This document shows positions 12,278-24,300 of a stretch of DNA of 64,000 nucleotides, in pieces. The position numbers were made by a program, and so were the translations under genes. Every line of letters starts with the position of its first letter. The first letter of the stretch is position 1. The DNA is taken from assembly GCA_004794785.1 (NCBI GenBank), contig SJOL01007370.1:51539-115538 (forward strand). Direction: 5' to 3'. The notes beneath the pieces were generated by a model. It did no database searches. It had not been told where the DNA came from and saw only the letters and a list, made by a program, of their open reading frames with translations. The DNA is from Opisthorchis felineus. Lineage: Eukaryota > Platyhelminthes > Trematoda > Opisthorchiida > Opisthorchiidae.

Positions 12278-13859
12278 ATCCAGAATGCAGGTACTGCAAT
12301 TCAGTTGGCTATCCCATTGCTCTCTTAAGGCTGCTCACCTCTGGCGATGCGGAGGCCGCTGCAGCTGAATTTACTGGAGTGGGTATTGTGTTGAGTCCTC
12401 GATGAGAGGCGTCTCTACTTGATTGATTACCCGTTACTAGTCGCGTCTGCGCGATGCGTTTCGTAACGTCTATGAAAGAAATTTCAGAAAAAGAGACCCA
12501 TCGATCCTTCTGCATACGTCCCAAAAGACTAGCTGTGAATCCGCCGAAGAAAATTTCCACAATGGACGTCTTTGTCGTCGCTGGTGACATGAACGCTCAG
12601 AGCTGCTGAGGCTGAATTAGGTGGTCATCTGGCATTGGACAAGTGATGCACTGACCGTTGAGGTCGTCTGTTGGAGATGTGTTCCGATTACAGACTGTTG
12701 CTTGGCAATACCAATTTTCGGAACAGTGGAAATCACTTTACTAACCAACTCCGAACTTAAGTGACCGGATGATCATCAGTTACCGATTACCAGGCTCGAT
12801 AATTGCCTACCGCTCCCTCTGAAATACCTGATCATGCACTCATCCGTTGCAGCTTTCCAATTAGCGCGCACACCTTGCCTATCATTGAGAAGCTCTTTGG
12901 ATCTAGATGTAAAACCGTACGACGTTTGCCTACTTGTTCGACATCGGATGTTGGCGATCACTGGAGGCAGATATCTAACGTGTTGCTCACCGCCTAAACT
13001 TCTGTTTGCGATGCAACCCAGCCAAACTCATCCAAGCGCCAGACCTCTGCTAGAACCTCTGCTTTGCTTCCAATCACAACCCATCCCTACACATCATACA
13101 ATGCCAGATAAGACTGAATGTCCGTGCACATCGGGATGAGGCGAAAATACCGTGAATGGCTGCAGGTTGTTCCCCTTGATTTGTTCGACCGGTTGTCGGC
13201 TGCCTATTGTTAGTGAACCCATCTGTTATCCAGCAAATAAGAACACTTGGACCTTTGGGCACAGCCCTTCGAATAACAATTCAGTTGGCCACCTGCTACC
13301 TCTACTTCGGACTAGCAGCATTTGGCGAATATGGAGCTCCTTGAAGCCTCAGAGGTGTTGGAATGTATGTCCCTAATCGATCCACACCATGGTTCTTGTC
13401 ACTATGGCTTTCCGCCTGCCTTGTCCAAGGACGGCAGTGAATTCTCAGCCAGTGCCTGTCTAGCCTGTTTGCGTCTGTCACGGAGAAAGCGGCCCTCCGT
13501 GTCAATTTTGGTGATTGGTTAATAGTGCCCATCCTTAAAAAGGGTATTAGTAGTGAATGTAAGTGTAAGCTTCTCGCGTCACAACGCAACACAGATCACG
13601 AGCGGACCAATCAGACTCCAAGTGAGATGAACATAAATAACCAATCAGGCTGTAGCTTAACGAACTACACAAGCGCAAGGATGAAGCGGGGAACTACCCA
13701 TTCAACCACGCAGTGGTGTTGAATGATGCCGAAAAGTGTGCAACTCAATTGTCCAGCTCAGCGAGCAGATCAACCGCCACCTGATGAATTACCAATATTG
13801 AAGCGAATACCGGAAGTTCTTCAAAACCTTGAAGTTCACATCGTACCGGTGAGAATCTT

Positions 13860-14171
13860 ATGCATCTAGAGTATGCAGACGATATCGGCCTCATATTTCA
13901 AGACGACGAACATTCACAAGCACTGTTGAACAAACTGACCACCACCGTATCACCTTTCGGCATGCACCTCGCACCTACAAAGCGCACATTCGTGCTTCAG
14001 AACGTGATGTCTCTGAACGTGCAGCTGGCAATTCAGGGAGATTCAATGGGTGTTGTGGAGATTTTTACATACTTCGGTAGTTATATTAACACTGATGGAA
14101 GTGTGTTTGATGGAGTCATTGCGCGAATCTCAAAGAACCCGATCACGTTTGCTAATTTGCGTCTCTTGTAG
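13860..14171 (+). pseudogene. RTE family B reverse transcriptase, YADD region
   Basis: 103 codons beginning MHLEYADDIGLIFQDDEHSQ, then FGMHLAPTKRTFVLQN, IFTYFGSYINTDGSV and ARISKNPITFANLRLL. YADD is the catalytic motif C; the rest is the thumb, equivalent to [16 protein letters not shown] and [10 protein letters not shown] in the 43 kb copy. The frame is lost just after FANLRLL. Confidence 0.8.
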
Positions 14172-15329
14172 TGTCAAAAAGGTATATCACCAGGTTTCAA
14201 GGGCCCTGTCTGCGAGACTTCATTAAGAGCTTTACTGTTATGTGGTTGCCGGACAAGGGCACTGCCGACAGGTAATGTGAGGCGTCTTCAGAACCGCTGG
14301 TGGTGTTGGATGGAGTGAACGAATTCGTAGCGTGTTAATTAGAAAACGGGTATTTGTCAGTCATCAGTTATCAGTCGCAAAAAAAACTTCGGCCCTACCA
14401 GCTGCGGTGGCTCGGCCATGTACTACGCATGCCAAAACAATGTCTACTGAGACGAGCGTTCTCCTCCATGCCCCTTCAGAATACCACAATCTATGTGGTG
14501 GACAAAGTGCTACTTGATCGAAGGATGTGAATGAAATGACGGCGACTTTGGGTGGTACTATCCGCTTCCAGAATTGGGTACCCGTGCCCTCCCTCCGAGC
14601 TTGGTCGAAGACGTTGCAAGAAACTGTGGTTAATGGACGTCAGTGACGTTCACGCTGTCAGTTTTTTTCCAGGTTATCTTCAGGTAGGTGTATGCACCTC
14701 AGAATGCTTGCGATCGGCTAGCACCAGCTCCCTCTCTCGTCCACTCTGCTCCTTTTTCACTTTTATGCTTTAAATATGATTAAATAAACTTTGTGGTTGT
14801 GCAGGAGAGACGGTTTTTGCTGTCTCTAATGATGATGCTGATCTGTTTACTTCTTACGTGTTATCGTTGTGAGAAGAAAGTATTCACTCCTACAATTTCT
14901 ATGGGCGGTTCCATCGACGGTGAAGTTATGGTGGAGGTCATAGCAAGAAGCCCAGCAGCAGTTTCTGCAACACGCCATAGTAGGTTTGAAAAGATTCGGT
15001 TCACTCCGGTAGCCATTAATTCGTCCAAGTAGCGCCTGCTCATGGATACGAGATAATTCAGAGCCCATGGCAAGTCACATGCCAACACCACCAGCCAATA
15101 GCTGCCTGCTAACCAATTGTCTCAGTATTTCGCAGTGTACAATTAAGAGTGAATTCAAGCCAAGATCACCCTGTCAGCAAACTTCGTTCGTTTTAGTCAG
15201 CAATGTAGATAAGCAGTTGGGACAACCGCCTGACACTAGGTAATAACGATCAAATTAGCAGCCGGTTGGTTCACAGTCAAGAAAATTCGAACAGGCGATG
15301 CCGGATTTGAAACAACATCCAGGAAGACC

Positions 15330-15530
15330 GTATGCTATTAAAAACAAAGTGATTTTGCTTAATACACCGAGGCTTCCTTTTTATCGATTTCCGGGATCGC
15401 GATAGCCGGGTTCACTCAAACAGGCCTTCGTGTCCGATACTCGACAAGTTTCGGCAACAGGCTTTCGTGGTGCATTCGGCCGAAGGCCTTCAAAATGTCG
15501 AAACGGATGACGTAGACCTTCATCCCCCTT
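15330..15530 (-). mobile_element. CR1/Jockey-like LINE, RT fragment
   Basis: The minus strand encodes VYVIRFDILKAFGRMHHESL then LPKLVEYRTRRPV before a stop. FD-KAF--MHHE-LL-KL matches RT motif A of CR1/Jockey-type elements (FDFSKAFD-V-H--LL-KL), different from the RTE type seen elsewhere. A short preceding stretch (NEELLSRIAW) is not diagnostic. Confidence 0.5.
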
Positions 15531-17082
15531 GTCACAATCATCATTTAACAAAAGGCATATGGAGTGTGTCCCGCTATGCCTTAAACCATGCTATGCGACT
15601 GAGGAGTTCCTCGTTCTGTAGGCGCTCCCGGTAGTGGTCTTCAGTTATTCAATCCGTTACCTAGGAGACAACGGGGCAAGGATGGTTGACCCGGAGCTAG
15701 GTGGATCACCCCGTCGAACCATTCTGGAGGTTGGGATACCGATGCTAATTTTTCTGCTGTCTTTGGTCGCTGGCCGGATCCTTGAGTCATTTAAAGAATT
15801 TTTGGGAGCTGTAAAGGTGATCTGGGTTTGCTGTTATCGTGGGTCGTGTTGAGTCTAAACTTGGTTCAATTTGCGTCCAACCCTATCGGGCGTGACAGAA
15901 AGGTGCAAGATGATTCCGCCGACAGGTTCGACAAGATTCACAGGATCTGTACCTGGTTTGGTCATAGGAACACAGATCGTTTGATTCGAGGTGTCTTCAA
16001 CATTCCAGGTGTTACCCTATTTTGTAATTGAGAAAGGTAGCTATGATTTATCACGGTTTGCGGGGCTGTTTATCATTTCAGGTTATATCTGTGGTAGGGC
16101 TATATTTGGATTTGAAAACATAAGGTACCACCACAGCCAGGCTGAAGAACCGTGGTTTAGTTCCCTCCGTGATGCAAGCCCGGAATCCACCGGGCATTGC
16201 GTTCATGTGTCCAACAGTTCGAGCGCTGCTTGTTAGCTTGTTTCATGTTGCTTCTGAATGGTTCTCACAGGTTCACTGCATATCGCCTTCTGCGCAGAAA
16301 CATCCTGTACGTTTTGTTCTATCGATTACTACAATCACCGTCTGAAATCAGTCATGTTTTGCAGGCCGTTGGAGGAGCTCCAGTTGTACCATCGAATACT
16401 GGATACACTAACGTTTCTTTGCTACAGAAGGCAGAAATTTCCTCCACACCTAAAAAGTGGGAATGACTATTTATAAAACAAGCTGGCTCTTTACAGTTTT
16501 ACTTCTTATTCGTTGAGATCTTTGCCACTTTTAATATTCTTTGAATAACTCATGTACAAGCATAGTGTCTTTATTTTTAACTGATTTTGTACGTTTCCGG
16601 TAAGCTCGTCAGTGTAGGTGAAAGTGGTCTCTTGAGATGTTTTACTTGTTCTCCGGTTAACTTTCACAGTGTACTGCATCGGGGGGTCATTTTTAGTCTA
16701 TCCGTTTTTCCCTCACAATCCAGCTTTGAATGGTCAAACCCGTTCCCAATTATACAATTACATTGTCATACCGAATGGGTGGTTTTGTAATAGCTGTGGG
16801 ATCGGATCTTGAAAACCTGGTCCATACAAAAGCTTTCGGTCTCACTGGGATTTAACAAGTGCCTATTGGCAAATCAGCCATGCAGGTGTTGGTTAGGTCT
16901 CCCACGTCATTCACCTTGGTGTAGGGCGCCCAACAATTGGTTTGCAAAGGGTAATTCTATTCAGATGCGCCCGTTGGTTTCTACATCATAATACAAGAGT
17001 AACGTGAAAAACTCCCATTGGGAATGGACCCCTCAACAAGGGACACTTTCTACCTTTCTGATCGTTAGCTTGTATCGGCTGT
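15531..17082. other. No recognised gene
   Basis: Several short plus-strand open stretches, one with a hydrophobic run (near 15750: MLIFLLSLVAG), none with splice context or family match. Confidence 0.45.
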
Positions 17083-17152
17083 CATCATCATCATCATCAC
17101 CATCGATGACAGCAACATCAGTGTTGACACTGATGCTTCACTGCTGTATCGA
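17083..17152. repeat. (ATC)n plus palindromic repeat, copy 1
   Basis: catcatcatcatcatcacca, then gatgacagcaacatcagtgt and tgacactgatgcttcactgc. The 20-mer at 17116-17135 (catcagtg-ttga-cactgatg) is an inverted repeat with a 4-base loop. The same arrangement recurs at 31258-31324. Confidence 0.65.
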
Positions 17153-19144
17153 CTGCTTGGCATCCGAATCGGATTTGACGGTTGAGAGTAGTTAAACCGC
17201 TGGACACTTGCGTATAGCAGAAAGCCACAGATGGTATATTCTGAGCCAAATGTGCTGCTGCGGCCAAGGCCTTGGCGCTGATTTTAACTTGACGGCTGGC
17301 GAACATACAGAAACCTGTTGCAAGTCATCAGCCTGTCAAACATGATAGCTGGTTACCGGCGTCATCCGCCAATTACATTAATTGTCAGCGTTATAACCCA
17401 CCCCCTCCAGTGTAACACCATACAGGTTTTACCGGAATGCCACCCATTAAAACACCGTCAAGGTGGTAATGGGTAGTCTGGCTGTATCATACTGCGATCA
17501 ATGCTGTCCTTATGGTTGGTGACAGTGTTCGTCTTTGTCAGAACACCAGACACACACTGTCATTTCTGGCACACAGTTTATCAAGCGTACGCTTGTTAAA
17601 AATATTCTGTCGGAAGGATTGTTCCCGAACTAATTTGATGTCAGTTTCTTTCAGTTACGAAAAGTGTACGATAATAAACCAGCTATGTGAATCTTTTTCT
17701 CCTGAACGAACGTAGATGTCGTGGACTTTGTACGATTGTTGATGTAAGAACCAGGGTAGATAGAGATTTTGCAGCATCTCTGAAGCACCTAGAAGCCGTC
17801 CTTGGCCTAACTGACCTTGAGTAAATTCAATGCCTTGTCGCGGTCCTGGTAGTGCTTTAACACGTTCAATACATTCTGCCGCTAATCCTTCTTCCCTTTC
17901 TTCCAAACAGCTGGTTGTTGAAGGAGATATACTGGAGAGAATCCACAAGATATGGGTTGCAGAACCTTCGAACTCGTGAGTGTGTGGTTGTTTAACATTT
18001 CAGAATGCATTAACAACGTGGATGAATGTTCAAAATGGCATTGTTTTATTTGCACCATATGCTTGCTTTCGTCGACGTGGCTCCTTACTGCATCATTCAC
18101 CCAACCCTAAGTAAATAACTTTCTAAGGGCTTGAAATCCATCACCACAGCCTGCCACTTCACGATTTCTTGCGGAATGTAAGGGAGACAGGCCCGTCTTG
18201 AGTGACCTAGTCAATGTTGTTCCTGACCGCCTGCATCGAGACGGGTTTTTAATTCAGGATCCATCGGTGAACTGAACGAAACATGTCGGACTGGGTACAT
18301 CAGGGTCTATGCTCTTGTATTCGTGCGGAACAAACAATGTGCACTTGGTCCCGTATTTGTACGTTCCCCAGTATTGCGGTTGGTGTAGGCTGTACCATAA
18401 ACCAGACTGCTCCAATTTTTTTAGACTCGGCTTTTACCAGTTGTGACAAAGCCATCCACTTCGGAAACACCATTCCGTTCGGTGGTTTCTCGCATCGGCT
18501 TGCCTACGAATGCTGGCATATCCTCTTTCCGATGGAAGATATTAGTGGACGAAATACCCACGTGCCTTCCCTGCCCTTTTCACTTTAATATATTTTCCGA
18601 AGTCACATTAAGCCATCCTGGACTATACAGGCGAACGTCATAAGCTGCAAACAACATGTTGACAGCCACTTGGATAGTTAGTTCTGTTATCATTTGGGTT
18701 GATACCGCTCTATCTAGCGAACTATTAAAGATTCAGTAATTGCATGCAGTCCCCGGTAAACGACCCGCGTCAACGCTTACCTCAACGCTTTTTCGTGTAG
18801 TAGAATGTCCGCTGTGTGAACCTACGTGCATCCCAGTCGAGGCTTCTTGCTGCTTGTGTAGTCGGTTTATACTCAACGCTGAAAGGCATCGTGGAGCCAT
18901 TTCACTCCTCTTGTGAAGCATTAGAGCTACGCATCCCAGGATCTCGAGACACCTTCGTATTCATGACCTTCTGGTTAAACATTACGCCACTAGGTCACGA
19001 ATAGGTGGTCGGCGGTGTGGTAAATTGCACCTGGACAGGATGTAGCGCCACTGTCTGCATAATCCGCACTTGTACAATTATGTGCAGGGCAAGTAAAACT
19101 TTTGCGATTCAGACGTTAGTCAGACTTTAGGATGTGTGGGGTCG
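17153..19144. other. No recognised gene
   Basis: No motif recognised. Open stretches up to ~100 codons (near 18.3-18.6 kb) look random. Confidence 0.45.
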
Positions 19145-19335
19145 GTGTTGGACAAATTTTCTGTGCTGAAAAGCCGAGAAACGCTTTGCAGCCGCTTCAT
19201 CCTTATTGGGAATCACCAGCAGTGCTCATCTCAAGAAACTCCAGTGAGTTTCGAACCCGCACCTCCCGGCTAATAGTTTGGACGATTAACCGTTCAATCA
19301 CGAACGGCTGATCGGTAGTGTGATTGATTCGCACT
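19145..19335 (-). mobile_element. tRNA-like SINE, family 2, copy A
   Basis: On the minus strand: cggttaatcgtccaaactat, then gggaggtgcgggttcgaaac (B box), then tcactggagtttcttgagat, gctggtgattcccaataagg and ctcggcttttcagcacag. The B box is close to GGTTCGAANC; the A box is weaker. Related sequences sit at 19.54-19.65, 48.50-48.61 and 48.84-49.01 kb. Confidence 0.65.
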
Positions 19336-19539
19336 TAAAGGAGATATAGCGTCACTCACCCTTCAATCACGGAATCCACCTCTTGTGTTAGCAGGCTCCC
19401 CAAGTGACGACTTTTCGGATGAGAGTTTCATTTATCGTGTGGATTATTCTTCTTGCGAGCTACTTATTAATTGCCGGTAGTGTGAGAAGGTTTGACAATT
19501 TTCGGTAGGGAATTCATCACTTGAGTGAAGGCAACCTAT

Positions 19540-19650
19540 TCGGAGGAACCGAGAAGCGTTGTACAGTTGTTTCAGCCTTCCTGGGAATAAGAATGGAACA
19601 ATTGTACAGTGCCTATGGGCTTTTCAGCATAGATTAGCTTTACTTACAGG
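19540..19650. repeat. SINE family 2, two fragments head to head forming a hairpin
   Basis: The left part (gagaagcgttgtacagttgt) is a reverse-oriented family-2 piece; the right part (ggaacaattgtacag, then gggcttttcagcatagatt) is forward. Arms ttgtacagttgtttc (19559) and ggaacaattgtacag (19595) are near-complementary across a ~20 bp spacer. Confidence 0.6.
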
Positions 19651-19888
19651 ATGAAATCTCTCTTGAAAATCCCAAATATCCTCAACCTACCGTATTTGTC
19701 ATGTTTGTATGAACGGAATATACTGAAACACCATCAACGTACCATTGTTCTGGTATAACTAACCACGATAGATTATCCTGGCTGTCACAACGCATGGTAC
19801 ACTTGTCCAGGCTAGCGAAACGCGTCACCTGACGGGAAGCTGACGGTCACAGTTTCAATTCAATACTTTTTACCGCACTTGATGCCTA

Positions 19889-19890
<2 letters not shown>

Positions 19891-19976
<86 letters not shown>
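19891..19976. repeat. Perfect (AT)43 microsatellite
   Basis: Eighty-six bases of uninterrupted AT dinucleotide. It is self-complementary and prone to length change and cruciform formation. No gene nearby. Confidence 0.97.
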
Positions 19977-19979
<3 letters not shown>

Positions 19980-21184
19980 ACAGGCACAAGCAAGTCATAG
20001 TTTTGATGAGTAAGTGCATCACTGTGCGCGTGATTTTGTTTGACAACATCTAGGGCGTGGATATATTTGGCGCAGGGTTTATGCCAGCCGATCTGACAAC
20101 TGACGGGCCTTTAACAGCAATCGGATAAACCTTTTCCTGTATTGATTTTACCGACCTATTGGAATTCAATGTAAGCCAGTGACATGGTTGTATTACAGCC
20201 CCAGACTACGCACAACGGCAGATCTGACGGATAGAGCCAGCGCTGTCTGTACAGTTCTGTAGTTAATGGAGTGGTACGAAAAAAAAGCAATTTTTGTTAT
20301 CCGACGGAGGAAACACTGCGCGGTTTTGTAATAGCTACCGAGCATCTACCGGGTTTTCTGTAAGTTGTTTCGTTAACTCACGGTGCAGGGCACTCACTCG
20401 CGAATCACATCCTGGGGTGTTTTCACATTTCGCGTCCCTTCAGTTGACTGGTTTAGCAACAATCATCTACCAGCTTTTTACTCTCGTACGCTGCGTGACG
20501 CTTGGAGATCTCACCCTGTTTGATTTATCCACTTTTGAACGGGCATGTTGGGAAATACAATGAAAATGTTCGCACTTTCAGATTCCTACTATATTTATGC
20601 GTTGAACGTATGCGCAGATATAGCCCAAATGAGAGCAATTAAAAGATGAAATTTGAGTTGAAAAGATTAGGAATGCAGAATGTGTTACTTGCAATGCAAA
20701 ATGTGTAGTACAATGAACAGGACCGAATCACATGATGACTTACTTGTTTGTTGATGCCTATAAGTTTTACTCCGGATGTAAGCCCTACGGTAATTCGTCT
20801 TATTGGTACTCATTGTCGACTGCACTATTCGCAAGTACTAGCGGTTTCTGCACAATCAACCGAAGTATTGGAGAGAAAAACATTCCATCGACAAGTCCTC
20901 ATATGATAGCTCTCTGAGGACTGATGACCGGAAACAAACTGTCATCATTATGGCACACATGTGGGACAATTTTGACACATTTACTCTACACCGTTCACAA
21001 ACAGATCGTTTTTAGGGATTTTACTCCTTGCCCGTACCACTTCTTGCAGCATAGTTCAAAGATGACGGTGAAGTCTATCCCAAAAATCCGAAGTATATCT
21101 TGTATGTATACTATCATATATATATACATATTTTTCATATACTGTTATATCTGTATTCATCCGTTTTCTGGTATCCATCAACAG
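19977..21184. other. Intron or intergenic upstream of PPP6R exon a
   Basis: Precedes the first recognised PPP6R exon. If the gene is normal, an upstream exon ending in phase 2 must lie somewhere to the left. A stretch open to 20520 was examined and not accepted. Confidence 0.5.
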
Positions 21185-21399
21185 ACGTTCTCGCGGTAAC
21201 CTCGGTCATCTTCGACTCATTGCCAACCTCCTGACTGCTGTAATCGGACCATGTAAAACTCCAGCGGAACCAGATCCCGCACTGATTAGTGACGAGCTGA
21301 ATTTAGTCATCACTACGGATCACCTGAGTGCAGTTGCTACGAATGGCTGCACGTATGAATCAAAGACAAATCCTGATCTGTGTCTCTATATACGTACCG
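21185..21399 (+). CDS. PPP6R: PPP6R exon a (SAPS domain, GNLGHL block)
   Basis: The acceptor is atccatcaacag/ACG. One base completes a split codon and 71 codons follow, opening [16 protein letters not shown], which matches the vertebrate SAPS block RHGYMGHLTRIANCIV. The chosen donor is ACCG/GTCAGT, leaving a G that joins AC of the next exon to make Asp, exactly the Asp that precedes LP in vertebrates. Compared with vertebrate subunits there are about 30 extra residues between IAN and the Asp. An alternative donor CTGA/GTGCAG at 21328 would remove 24 codons and give Asn instead of Asp at the join. The exon is sure; its 3' edge is less so. Confidence 0.85.
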
Positions 21400-24300
21400 G
21401 TCAGTTTTTTTTATAGATATTAACTATTTTTTTCTTTTTGAATGCAAAAGTGGTTCATCCACATACTGATGTCCCAGATGAGATTAAAGACTGTAACTTT
21501 CGGGTCTAGCCTGGCGGTCCACTAAAGGTTCTAGTGTAAGCAAAAGGTCTTTATTCAATCTACACAGTTTTACATTCGAAATCCCGATTCCCCTCAAAGA
21601 AGACCCCGAGCAATGGGCTTTAATATTCTACGGAGTTGCCCTTGTTGTCTGTGGTAACCTACGCTATCCAACACCAGTGTATCAGGTCGTAGATAGTTTC
21701 ACAATAGGCATAGGGGCTCGCTGACTTTCCTCAGCTAAATATCCGGTTGAATTATGCACTCATTTGCAAAGTTGAGTAGTGCTATGTCAACCGAATTTTA
21801 ACCGAATCTCCCCCTCATAATATTTTTTCAACTAAGTTAGCTGCACAAAGGCCGCCTCACACTTCAGTCGAAACGATATTTCAGAGATCGAAGTGTTTTT
21901 TCTTGGTGCAACACAGTTCATAAGGTTAATGCAAACTGTTTGACAGCCTGCCGTTCGTGGGGCGTAGTCCCGGAGTTCCTATTTCCCAAATGAATGTCAA
22001 ATAATAAGTAGGTGGATTTGTGCACCAATTTGCAAGTAAATGTTCGGTTAGGTGCAGATGAGTCTCCAGTCAACATCATCGTAATTTGCAACTAGCTGTG
22101 TAACTCCCATAATGAACAATTTGGTGTTGAAGTAATACATGAGGATACTGGAAAATCGGGTACTATATCTGTCCGATAAGCTCCAAGTTGGAGGAAGTTG
22201 CTATTAGGCTGTCCACCTTGTAAGGAGCGTTGTATCGAGAAAAATGTTCGATAGTTTTCCATGAAGTTCACATCTTAACACGTATAGTGTAAATCGTGCC
22301 GGGTTTCTTTGCATCGAGTATTTTGTTGTTGCATCAAATCAAGCCAGGAGTGGCCCTGTGCACCTGTTAAGAGTCATTTTTCAGCGTGTGATCCGCAAAT
22401 TTACAACGGATTTGCTAAATAAAGGAATTAAATGTGAGAAAATCTGTCATTAACCAGAAATGAAATTCAAACGAGCGATTTAGATAAACATCCATTGCTT
22501 GAGAAATGAAGTGACATTTATCAGGCACTGGATGTCGTAGAAGGTCAGAATATTGGATCCCACATCCAACGATTGAACAAGTTTTGAAATGTTTGCTGAT
22601 TATATAGTTCGTTCCATACTGCATCTGGCGGGCTGCTTTATAGTTCCGACTTTGACGCATTCATCATCCTTAACGGCCCTACAAAGAAACACGCGTTCCC
22701 TGATTTGGACAATACACTGGCATATCAGATTTGAATGGACGGATAACGCCTTCAGTCTAGCAGCGAGAATGATTGAATATCGAAGGCTCATGAAAACAAA
22801 GTGAATTTGGAGGAACCAGCTGATTCGAATGGTGCATAGATATTACATGCTAAGGGTATTGGGAAGCGAACCAAGGTGAACGCTAATGGATGCAGATTTA
22901 TCATAAACGTCCTGTTGATGCTTACTTGGGGGCAGTAACAATTGTTTTCGGCTTTAAATTGGAGACCATTGTGCTTTTACGTTAACTGGGTTTCGAATAC
23001 TCTAAAACCCACCTTGTGGTACGATGACCCACCCCCAAGAATATCTTAGATCTTTCGGAATTACCATTCAACCCTTGAGGCTTGTGAGTTCCTCTGCATG
23101 CTTGTGTGAAACATCATATCAATGGCCCTTCTCCGTTGCGAAACCAATCTCTGGAACTCCGAAGCTATATGGGTTGGCCCGCGCTTAGATGGCAATTCCT
23201 ACAGATCACCTTCGTTTCGGATGATTTTCTTTTCGTAGGATTACTGTAGTATACTTTCAAATTCCTTGCTTGTCTCTCGTTTATCTGAAAATCGTCTTCT
23301 CGCTCTACAATCCAGACATTCCTGCCGATGCTTGGGCTAACTGGTGCGAGTTCGTATCCGGCCCTCTGGCTGAAGCTAACGAAAAGTCCTTCATTAATTT
23401 TGTGAGTCCACTGTAATCTGTGTCGTTGTTTGCCACAACCTTTATACGTTTATCACAACTTTTCAAGTACCCGCCTTTTCCCACATTCAATCATATGTAT
23501 TTTCTTAATATTCCTTGCAGGCTGAATTCCCCAATTCCGTTTCCTCCAGCGACCAAACTGCAAGTAATTACAAACCCTCTGACATGGCCATCTCCCAGGC
23601 CTTGCAGAACGTGAGTATCCCCATTTTCTCCTTAAGACCTCTCACAATAAGTCATCTGAGGCTGCTCCCTGTTAACCGTTTCATTGTATTATCATCCAAC
23701 ATGATTGTGCCACCCATGTCATAATATTTATGAACAGCGGCTGTCCATCTTATTTCGAACGTCCCTGTCCCAATTGAAGCTGCGGCAAAAGCATTTGACA
23801 CTGACGCGTGGTCTGATCGCTGACACGGTGACAATTAGCTCAATACATGTTTTTTTAATTACTGTCGAAGAAAAGCGTTAATGTGTAGTCAGTGCTACTC
23901 GTGAACGTCGGTAGCATAGGTCCCGTGCAAAGAATAGGATTCTGAATTGACGAAAAGTCGTCCGCCGAAAAGATACGATCACTCGTGTGTGGCCAAACGG
24001 CTTTTTGCACCATAGTTAGTGGCACTGTCTGCCGATGCGTGCATAGTTATCAATTTATTGGGGCATTTCGGTTAATGGATGGTTTCGCTGGTCCAGCGTA
24101 GCCATCCGCGAATATCCGGTGTGAATTAATTACTTTGTATGTCCTCATGGACCGTGGACAATATGCAAATACTCCCATCGGAAAACCAGAGGTGCCTTGT
24201 TCGGTATTTGTTCTTACTTAGGCCAATGTGCGCCTGTTTCAGGTTGTCTACATCGTTAACCTCCAATGGTCATCAGTCTCTTGTATCGAAATCACTAAAC

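Larger units (their letters stand above)
11710..14745 (+). mobile_element. RTE family B, copy 1 (degenerate, near full length)
   Basis: Starts with a 5' box (aggctcttgagccaatgact near 11740, then gcgccctgacaatatcc near 11795). Then come endonuclease traces (LVAFSVRPLKQAEQQGALAR near 12.17 kb; FTGVGIVLSPR near 12.38 kb; DMNAQ near 12.59 kb). RT traces include YGFPPALSKDGSEF near 13.4 kb, DWLIVPILKKGISSEC near 13.52 kb and YADD at 13872-13883, followed by the C-terminal block and a 3' end near 14.72 kb. Many stops and shifts; motifs A and B were not found between 13.6 and 13.85 kb. It is related to but distinct from family A. Confidence 0.78.

Noticed and set aside
15634..15852. Plus-strand stretch with hydrophobic run, considered as a membrane-protein exon
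   Set aside because: Single run, no splice framing, adjacent to a LINE fragment on the other strand.
20400..20520. Open stretch ending LRDAWRSHPV, considered as the missing SAPS exon before exon a (vertebrate RILEAWEMN region)
   Set aside because: Only a few residues agree, upstream residues do not match, and no donor leaves the two-base carry-over needed by exon a.
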